Assembly (NCBI GenBank): GCA_963678705.1
Contig: OY783204.1
Location: 2,017,701-2,081,700 of the forward strand
Direction: 5' to 3'
Length of the DNA stretch: 64,000 nucleotides
DNA from: Panorpa germanica
Lineage: Eukaryota > Arthropoda > Insecta > Mecoptera > Panorpidae
Position numbers and translations under genes: made by a program. Each line of letters starts with the position of its first letter. The first letter of the stretch is position 1. Shown here piece by piece: positions 56,822 through 64,000 of this stretch. Under the pieces are notes generated by a model, which worked only from the letters and a program-made list of their open reading frames with translations, was not told the DNA's origin and made no database searches.

Positions 56822-57128
56822 TGAATTTATTTGAAATAAGTAGAAAAAGCACATGTACAAAATAACAATGTATATAATTTGTAGTTAATTTAGACTCTTA
56901 AAAATGTTCAGAGAGCAACTTTTCTCGTTGGCAGTTCAAAGTAAAAGATTGATTTTAATGGCGACCATAATGCAGGCGTTACTTACGTGTCAGCAGACAA
57001 ACAAGTTTCGTTGTCTACCGACAGTGAGAATGCAATGCATTTATATATGTTTTGGTAACTAAGTCTAAAGCTATGGCATCGATTATCATTTAATATTTAA
57101 ACCTTAACATTAAAGAAATTCGCAAACA
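56822..57128 (-). repeat. Candidate 3' LTR of BEL/Pao element 2
   Basis: On minus, a purine-rich GCGGCCAGGA precedes TGTTTGCGAATTTC at 57128, a typical BEL/Pao LTR start, 68 bp after the pol stop. A TATATAAATGCATTGCATTC promoter-like stretch lies at about 57050-57030, and the end at about 56822 follows TTCAAATAAATTCA. No second copy is present to confirm the ends. Confidence 0.5.
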
Positions 57129-58271
57129 TCCTGGCCGCTATGAAACGGTTCCTATTAATTATATTAATTAAGTTTTATATTATTTAAGATGCGAATTATT
57201 CGAGATCTGGGGATTGTAGGTGGCAGATTTTTTGAATAGCTCTTTGGTGGGTTCCTCCTGGAGTCTTAACAGAAACGACTCGTACGATTCCATCCTTTCC
57301 AGGGTGCAATTCTAGTAATCTGTCTGTGGTCCATTTGTGGGTGGGGGCGTTTTCATCTTTTAAAACTACCAAATCACCAAGCTGTGGAACTCGTGGTTGT
57401 CCGTGCTGCCATTTGGTACGCTGTTGGAGTGTGTTCAGATATTCCTTGTGCCAGCGTTTCCAAAATGTCGTCCTCATCTGTTGAATAATAATTAAGGCAG
57501 TTAATCTGGTTTTAACTGGTGTGTCCTCGGCAGTTCCCAGAGTGAAGACGGAGGTCGACCAATGAGAAAATGTCCAGGACGGAAAGGATATAGGTCATTA
57601 GGATTAGTAGAAAGGGCAGTGAGAGGTCTTGAATTTATAATTGATTCTATTTGAGTTAATACAGTATATAAATCCTCAAAAGTTAAATTCGAATTGTGCA
57701 TCACACGTCGAAGGTGATGTTTGACCGATTTTACCGCAGCCTCCCATAGACCCCCATGATGTGATGATCGTGGAGGTATAAATTTCCAAGCAATTCCGCG
57801 AGATTCTACAGTAGTACATACATTATTTTGAAATGACGTAACTGATAGTAATTCTCTCAGATAATTTCTAGCACCTACAAAATTTGTTCGATTGTCATAA
57901 AATACTTGTGCAGGTGTACCTCTACGTGCTATAAATCGTTGAAATGCTAACAGGAAAGCTTGCGTAGTAAGATCTGTTACCAATTCAAGATGTACAGCTT
58001 TAGTAGTAAAACAAACAACTAATGCTATGTATGACTTTAACAATTTAGAATTTCTACCGTATCTGTTTTTGATCATTACTGGATCAGTTATAACACCTGT
58101 ACTTCTATTGCCTCGTAGTACGCCAGCATTATTCATAAATCGTGAACAATAGGCTGTGATTCGAACGAGCCTATTTAGATTTGAATATCTTGTAAATATG
58201 TCATGTACCGTCTTGGTATGTGCATTGATAATTACTGGCGGTTTGACTTCAGGTAAATGTAATATTTCTAA

Positions 58272-58986
58272 CTCGTTTGGGATTGGCCAGTGTGTCGGTG
58301 TTAATTGCAACCAACCTGGACCGTTTCACCATAAGGAAGCATTTCCTAATTCATTAGCATCTAAACCGCGGGATATAAGATCAGCTGGGTTTTGATTCGT
58401 TCGGGATCAACAATCTCGTTTGGGATTGGCCAGTGTGTCGATGTTAATTGCAACCAACCTGGACCGTTCCACCATAAGGAAGCATTTCCTAATTCACTAG
58501 CATCTAAACCGCGGGATATAAGATCAGCTGGGTTTTGATTCGTTCGGGATCAACAATCTCGTTTGGGATTGGCCAGTGTGTCGATGTTAATTGCAACCAA
58601 CCTGGACCGTTCCACCATAAGGAAGCATTTCCTAATTCACTAGCATCTAAACCGCGGGATATAAGATCAGCTGGGTTTTGATTCGTTCGGGATCAACAAT
58701 CTCGTTTGGGATTGGCCAGTGTGTCGATGTTAATTGCAACCAACCTGGACCGTTTCACCATAAGGAAGCATTTCCTAATTCACTAGCATCTAAACCGCGG
58801 GATATAAGATCAGCTGGGTTTTGATTCGTTCGGGATCAACAATCTCGTTTGGGATTGGCCAGTGTGTCGATGTTAATTGCAACCAACCTGGACCGTTCCA
58901 CCATAAGGAAGCATTTCCTAATTCACTAGCATCTATACCGCGGGATATAAGATCAGCTGGGTTTTGATTCGTTCGGGACCAACAAT
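58272..58986. repeat. 143-bp tandem repeat, five copies, inside BEL pol
   Basis: Units begin CTCGTTTGGGATTGGCC at 58272, 58415, 58558, 58701 and 58844, each exactly 143 bp, differing by one to a few bases. The unit encodes the junction of RNase H and the integrase N-terminus (NPADLISRGID and WWNGPGWLQL on minus). Because 143 is not a multiple of three, the extra copies shift the reading frame. Confidence 0.97.
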
Positions 58987-60332
58987 CTGCATTGGTGTTA
59001 CGCTGAATGTGAGCAACTCTATTTGCAACAAATGTTTTTAACTGATTAGATGAAGTTTTAATCCATGCCAACGCAATTGTTGAACCTGTCCACAATAATG
59101 TTCTCGTGACAGTTAGATTAAGTGATGCCTTAACCTGTTTTATTAAGTCTGTCAAAATACTAGCACCACACAGTTCAAGTCGTGGAACTGTAAGTGCCTT
59201 TAAGGGTGCTACTCCACATTTCGCACATAATAGTTTAACCCTGGCGTCAACATTCGCGTTAGTACTTTTTACATACACGCATGCTCCGTATGCTTGTAAT
59301 GAAGCATCGCAGAAACCATGTAGTTCTATAGATGTAGGATCTATGCATAATACATGTCTTGGAATGGTAAATTCCTTTAAATCTTGTATCTGAGTACTAA
59401 AATCGAACGAAGATTTCTTAATTTCATCGGGAACTTGTGTGTCCCAATCTCTTTGTAATTGCCATAGTTTTTGCAACCAAATTTTTTCAAGAATTACTAC
59501 TGGACCTAGCAAACCTAGTGGATCGAAAATTTGAGCTATATACGACAGCAAAATTCTTTTTGTAACCTTATTTACATGTTCTATTGGTGGGACATTGTGT
59601 TTTAACGAATCTGTATTAGGGAACCATTGTATCACTAATGTTTTACTTTGTTCTGAAACCAAATGGACCGCGTTGTCGGTATTTGTTCTAGCTAAAAAGT
59701 CAGGATGGTTCGACACCCATTTCCTTAATTTAAAACAACCCTTGGATAAAATCAAGTCAACGTCTTTACATAGTTCAATTAATGAATCTACTGATGATGC
59801 TCCAGTGAGCAGATCATCAACATAAAAATCTTTCAATATAGTTTCTGATGCGATCGGAATCTCTGTTTTGTTTTGATGCGCTAAATGGCATAAAGTTCTA
59901 ATTGCTAAATATGGCGCTGATGTAGTTCCATATGATACTGTATTCAAAGTATACGATTGTATTGGTACGTCAGGAGACGGTCTCCAAATTATCTTTTGCA
60001 AATTTCGTTGTGCTGGCTCGATCAGTATCTGTCTATACATCATTGCGATGTCCGATGTGGCCACGTGTCTATGAATCCTGAACCTAAGTAAGATTGACAG
60101 AAGACTTGATTGCATCGTGGGCCCTACGGATTGAATATTATTGAGAGATACTCCAGACTTGAGGCTCGTTGTCATAGAGCCGTCAAACACTACTCTCAAT
60201 TTTGTTGTCGTACTCGAAAGTTTGAGTACACCATGATGTGGTAAATAATAGCTATTCGTATTATTGTCATCTGAATGAACTCTAGACATATGTTCGAGAC
60301 GTTCATAGTTGCTCATAAATTCAGTGTACTGT

Positions 60333-60452
60333 TGCATTAGACTTGAGTTTTTTGCTAATCGTTTCAACGCGTAAGCCTTAGAGTTGCCTAACCGTTGTGG
60401 AGATTCTTTCAGCGGCATTCGAACTGTAAATCTGCCTGTGTTGTCTTGACGA
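60333..60452. repeat. 120-bp direct repeat, left copy
   Basis: TGCATTAGACTTGAG through TGTCTTGACGA is identical to 61759-61878, offset by 1,426 bp. It is BEL pol sequence present once in a normal element, so the duplication accompanied insertion or rearrangement of the LINE fragment between the copies. Confidence 0.95.
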
Positions 60453-61758
60453 GTGCGAGTAGTGTCGCGTAGCGACAGAGTAAGCTGCACAGGGCAGTAC
60501 TTACTCCTTCCTCCACCCGAAGAGGCTATAGCGATTCCAGGCTCATAATGAGCCCATAAACTCGCATAGTCAAGAACCGTTCACTGTTTTTACAAGTAAG
60601 CAACAATGGACAGGTTATACTGGATATTGGACTGGGCACGGGAATACCGCGTGCCGCCGGCACTGACTCCTTTTCCTTTAAGGTAACATTTATAAAAATA
60701 AAAAAAAAATAAAAAAGAAATACAAAATTATATACAGGCTTAAGCTAACTTAAAACTAAGACATAGGTATATAGAAATAAAATTGATTTTTTTTTTTTAA
60801 ATTAATAATTAATTCTAAAAATAAAAGATAAAGTCCGGGCCTGTGATCCTATGCAGGCCGGCTGTTATTACATGGTGGTAGATAATATTATTGAAATCAA
60901 AGTGAAACTGTAGTAATAAAATATAAATAGTGGCAGTAATTCAATTTAAGAATATTTGAAAAATAATTTCTGTATTTTTAGTTTTTGTGACCTGACCCTT
61001 GCTTGTAACGGATCATTTATTTTGGGTAGGCCATAAAACAGACACTGGATTGTGCCGCAGACTTAATACTAATATACAATGAAAGTATCGCTTTTAACAG
61101 TGGCGCCGTTATTTATGAAAATGTCTTTTACGCATGGTAAAGTTTATGCGGTACGGCACTGGTCAAAGGACTTTTATGCTTTTAGGCATCCTAGGCAGGG
61201 CCGTATCTGCCTGGTCGTAGTCACCGAAGGCCTTAATAAGCGGATTTTCGGAATTCCGCGTGTTTTCATAGAAACGCGCGGCCTTGTCGTGTGTGATGGA
61301 AGCTAAGGTGGGAATGTCAAGTTCGTAACGTATTCTGTCATTGCGGATATACCAACCACAGCCCGCTATGAGGCGAAGCAGCTTATTTTGTATTATTTCA
61401 ATATCTTTAAAATCAACTGTTTGGCCCCATATCAGGCTGTCGAAGAGCAGGATGGGGCTAATATAGGATTTGTATATAGTCAGTTTGTTTTGTATGTTAA
61501 GTTTGGATTTAGGATTAAATAGTGGGCGAAGGATGGCAATTCTTTGGTTCGCTTTATTGGTTCTACTCTCAATCTCGCTTCTGAAGTTCAGAGTCGGATT
61601 GAGAATAGTTCCTAGGTACGTCACTTTGTTTGTCCAGGGTATTTTCTGGCCAAATAAAGTGATATCCTTACGGCCCGCAGAAATGCGTAAGGATGTGAAG
61701 AGGATACATTGTGTTTTGTCAGGATTGATCTTGACCCGCCACTGTGTGTAGAAAGTCA
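60453..61758 (-). pseudogene. Jockey-type LINE 3' fragment inserted in BEL pol
   Basis: The minus-strand frame 61759-61163 is the end of a Jockey-type reverse transcriptase: YTQWRVKINPDKTQCILFT, VTYLGTILNPTLNFRSEI, KLTIYKSYISPILLFDSLIWG, IIQNKLLRLIAGCGWYIRN, and a terminal ALPRMPKSIKVL. About 700 bp of 3' sequence follows, with A-runs near 60700 and no clear poly(A) at the 60453 edge. The catalytic RT core and endonuclease are missing at the 5' end (61758). It lies exactly between the 120-bp direct repeats. Confidence 0.85.
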
Positions 61759-61878
61759 TGCATTAGACTTGAGTTTTTTGCTAATCGTTTCAACGCGTAA
61801 GCCTTAGAGTTGCCTAACCGTTGTGGAGATTCTTTCAGCGGCATTCGAACTGTAAATCTGCCTGTGTTGTCTTGACGA
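61759..61878. repeat. 120-bp direct repeat, right copy
   Basis: Identical to 60333-60452; see there. To the right the BEL pol sequence continues normally (HVRQDN segment), so this copy joins the original upstream flank. Confidence 0.95.
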
Positions 61879-62000
61879 ACATGTTGCAGAAAGTGCTTCT
61901 CGCAAGATTCTTTTTCTAATGATAGTGCCTAACTAATGTGATTCTTCTATTTCTCAAAATGTCTGAAGTTGACTTTGAAGCAGTTTTGTTGTAAACAAGT

Positions 62001-62140
62001 TGTATTATGTTCAATATTTGATACACAATGCCCTGTTATAATCCAGCCAAGCTGTGACTGATGCAATGCTAGATTACTGTTTCTTAACCTCAGTTTATAG
62101 CAGAGGTTACGCGAAATATGTTGATGTTTTTAATTTTAAG
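62001..62140. other. Probable intron sequence before the VPS35L exon
   Basis: No coding sequence is seen. It ends TTTTTAATTTTAAG, a plausible splice acceptor. The BEL element to the left would then sit in a VPS35L intron or in the upstream flank. Confidence 0.4.
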
Positions 62141-62992
62141 ATGACAGACAGTCGAGTCACGCGAAAAACTGTTGGAGGCTAGTACAGCTAGTAGTACCGG
62201 GTCATCTACACCATCTTTAGACCCTCTAAGTTACGCATTAGATGGAAGTGATCCATTAAATCAATTTGCAAAGCAACAAGACATGGATCCACTCTCCAAA
62301 ATGGCAATAATGGAAACCTGGGATTCGGCTCCCAAAGTCCGAAAGAAAAGTCGGGAGCAACAATTAGCTTTTGAAGATTACATGGAACCCTGGAGCGCAA
62401 GAAGAACAGCAGTTCTAAGCCGATTTACAACATCAGAAAAGTTATCAATAGTCACTAGCTTCTTATCTGGTGGAGAGAAGATTATAGTAAAAGCGCAATC
62501 AACAATAGTAGATAAAGTTAAAAATCGTCTGGAACAGTTCGATGACTTCGAGGAAGGTTCTGTTCGTCAAATGTTGGATTTATCTCAACAGGAATATATG
62601 TCAAGAATAGAACAACTAAACCAGGAGTTGATCCAAGCCTGGCTTGGGGATCAAAGAGTGAAAGCTCGTAAAATCGCAATACATTGCTCAAAGCTGCTAG
62701 CAGATACCTCAGTCATGCAATTTTATCCCAGCAAATTTGTATTAATCACTGATATATTGGATATTTTTGGGAAATTAGTTTATGAACGTTTGAGAACAAA
62801 AGCGGTGTATTTTATACCTGGAAGCAATAGGCCAACATCTTTGCCCGAAAATTTTACTCCAGATATGGTCCCAGAAACAGCAAAAGAGACCTGCAGGAAT
62901 TGGTTTTATAAAATCGCATCAATTAGGGAATTATTGCCTAAATTATATGTCGAAATGGCGATTATAAAATCGTATCGATTTTTAACAACATC
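62141..62992 (+). CDS. VPS35L: VPS35L, N-terminal region exon (retriever subunit)
   Basis: The frame closely matches the N-terminal third of VPS35L (C16orf62 family), the VPS35-like subunit of the retriever complex that recycles cargo from endosomes with the CCC and WASH complexes. Motifs: DPLSYALDGSDPLNQFAK, a basic linker, EDYMEPWSARRTAVLSRFTT, a helical repeat with SRIEQLNQELIQAWLGDQ, CSKLLADTSVMQFYPSKFVL, TDILDIFGKLVYERL and WFYKIASIRELLPKLYVE. The exon probably starts at 62141 (MTDSRVTRKTVGG follows the acceptor) and ends at a GTAAGT donor at 62993. A one-base frameshift near 62177 separates TVGG from the main frame. Other exons lie outside. A damaged copy is possible. Confidence 0.85.
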
Positions 62993-63600
62993 GTAAGTAA
63001 CAGCGGAAAAGTGTTCCCCTTCATTGAGTCGGCTGAATGAGATATTCCAGCTCTAAGACCCTATACAAGGCTCTCTCACAGTGACAGCGACTTAATCCCG
63101 GTGACTACACTGGTGTATTGTGTAGAAATATGACAAATATCAGAATGATATATATTTATTACTAAATTAATACTCTATTTGTAGCATACCTCATAAATTA
63201 GGCGTATCATTTATTAATTTCATTAGAATAAGAAGACTTTTCACTTATTTTAACATAAAACTATTTAATTACGTACAGAATTGTCAAATATTTCTGTTTC
63301 TAGTGTTCTGAAGATTCACAAATAGTATTGGCGTATGTATGAAATTGTGTTCATAGCTTGGAGTTTTTTAAAAAAAATCACATTTTCTTTTAATTTTGAT
63401 TGTATATATTGAAAATAATGATGTCCTATGTAGCTAGACATAAAAATGAAGGAAATAATTTCTTACTAGAAAACATTAGATATTATGTTAACTACACAAA
63501 AGAAGTTCATGAAATCATATAAAGTATACACATCAAATATAATATTTCCTATTTAGCCTAGGTAACGTCGTGGGCAAAAGCGCGTTTTGGTTCGTCACTT
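62993..63600. other. Intron or flank after the VPS35L exon
   Basis: It starts GTAAGT. In the exon's own frame, after one stop, it reads AEKCSPSLSRLNEI, faintly like the next VPS35L helix, which leaves open that the coding sequence once ran through. The rest is AT-rich and non-coding. Confidence 0.45.
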
Positions 63601-64000
63601 TTTTTTTCCAACAAAATCATCGATTCCAGCTCCATACAGCATACTTCCTGCGGCATTGTCTATGTCTTCATCTTATTTTGGCTTCTTTGCTCTGCTGCTC
63701 AGCTTGAATCTCGGTTCTGTCAATGCGATTGCTGTCCATCAATGTTGCATAATCATGAGCGCTTGGGCCGACGCTGACGTTCATGTCAGACAGAAAAGTT
63801 AGAAAAGCACCAGCACCTTCATTGAAAGTGCATGCAGCTACATAAGATGCAAATTCAACAATTTGTCTGCTGCCAGATAATGTTTTCGGTGCAATTCTTC
63901 AAATCAGCTGGTTCAAACTTTCGTTGGCATTTTGAGGAAAGCCTCCAAGACACCTTTCTAGAAGTTCGTCTTTACTCAAATCTTCATAAATCGGTTTGAT
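63601..64000 (-). pseudogene. Mutator-like transposase, C-terminal fragment
   Basis: Downward from the window edge: IKPIYEDLSKDELLERCLGG, QNANESLNQLI (segment with the conserved Glu-Asn region of these proteins), a stop, RIAPKTLSGSRQIVEFASYV, CTFNEGAGAF, then RTEIQAEQQSKEAKIR. This is the tail of the Mutator-domain transposase family, related to but clearly different from the gene at 50.7-52.7 kb. Stops and frameshifts are present, and the upstream part lies beyond the window. Confidence 0.65.

Larger units (their letters stand above)
57196..62000 (-). pseudogene. BEL/Pao element 2: RT, RNase H, integrase, DUF5641
   Basis: Downward: FWEIEE-like start with a stop (61960), LSLEKESCEKHFLQHVRQDN (61930-61870), then after a LINE insertion (60453-61758) RFTVRMPLKESPQRL, LPHHGVLKLS, VVFDGSM (60185) and ATSDIAMMYRQILIEP. 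FYVDDLLTGASSVDSL (59830, catalytic YVDD), LKGCFKLRKW-like, ELHGFCDASLQAYGACVYV (RNase H), VPRLELCGA, ALAWIKTSS and the integrase zinc region follow. Integrase core is 58100-57600 (VVCFTTKAVHLELVTDLT, FYDNRTNFVGA, SSHHGGLWEAAVKSVK), then DUF5641-like LVVLKDENAPTHKW. Gag and protease are missing. A 143-bp repeat breaks the frame at 58.3-58.99 kb. Confidence 0.9.

Noticed and set aside
58272-58986. Regular 143-bp repeats as a CRISPR-like array
   Set aside because: The units are contiguous with no variable spacers and lie in BEL pol; the setting is eukaryotic.
59106-59825. Plus-strand frames within the BEL region
   Set aside because: Antisense shadows of the 566-codon BEL RT/RNase H frame.
61950-61997. 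Possible first exon of VPS35L (ATG, MSEVDFEAVLL, then GTAAAC)
   Set aside because: The opposite strand reads as the BEL/Pao FWEIEE region in order with the rest of pol, so this is antisense transposon sequence.
62993-63045. 53-bp mini-intron after the VPS35L exon (GTAAGT...TTCCAG)
   Set aside because: The sequence after the acceptor does not resemble VPS35L and reaches a stop within a dozen codons.

Overview
The window looks like a strongly AT-rich, transposon-laden piece of an arthropod (probably insect) nuclear genome. Reasons: spliced genes with GT-AG introns, Helitrons, BEL/Pao and Ty3/Gypsy retrotransposons, an R2 element next to 28S rDNA, Merlin and PIF/Harbinger transposons, and a VPS35L (retriever subunit) exon. 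The species cannot be named from the sequence. Almost everything recognisable is a decayed mobile element; only two or three stretches look like host genes.

Layout. 1-2.1 kb: a 352-bp tandem repeat and a small foldback element. 2.1-8.4 kb: three non-autonomous Helitron-like elements head to tail. 8.8-9.7 kb: BEL/Pao relic (minus). 9.83-10.91 kb: a second Helitron family keeping only the C-terminal helicase. 11.1-13.7 kb: LINE ORF1 and two Gypsy integrase relics on opposite strands. 13.84-15.90 kb: a 28S rRNA fragment ending at the R2 target site, joined to an R2 reverse transcriptase. 16.6-20.6 kb: hAT and I-type LINE relics and a MITE with long inverted repeats. 20.97-26.25 kb: a 946-bp inverted repeat enclosing a Harbinger element with its convergent transposase and Myb-like genes. 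27.1-27.96 kb: a second MITE of the 19.2-kb family and a Helitron end. 28.47-29.40 kb: a five-exon SGNH-hydrolase-like gene. 29.4-37.3 kb: gene-poor, with a few relics and one orphan exon. 37.3-40.5 kb: an unidentified transposase-like gene, a LINE ORF1 piece and a Merlin element.

40.6-50.2 kb is a nest: a Gypsy element (minus) is split by an I/Jockey-type LINE with an 11-bp target duplication, and the LINE is split by a transposon carrying a YqaJ-type nuclease ORF and a DDE transposase on opposite strands (ISL2EU-like). The ends of that transposon match the MITEs at 19.2 and 27.1 kb, so it is their likely autonomous relative. 50.7-52.7 kb: a Mutator-like transposase fused to a YqaJ domain. 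53.05-55.29 kb: an errantivirus-like Gypsy relic with one LTR. 55.3-56.4 kb: a second Merlin. 56.8-62.0 kb: a BEL/Pao element (minus) with a fivefold 143-bp tandem repeat in pol and a Jockey LINE fragment flanked by 120-bp direct repeats. 62.14-62.99 kb: a VPS35L exon (plus). 63.6-64.0 kb: the end of another Mutator-like transposase.

No CRISPR arrays, tRNAs or bacterial-type operons were seen. Functions come from recognising protein motifs by eye; element boundaries are given to the base only where termini or target duplications are visible.
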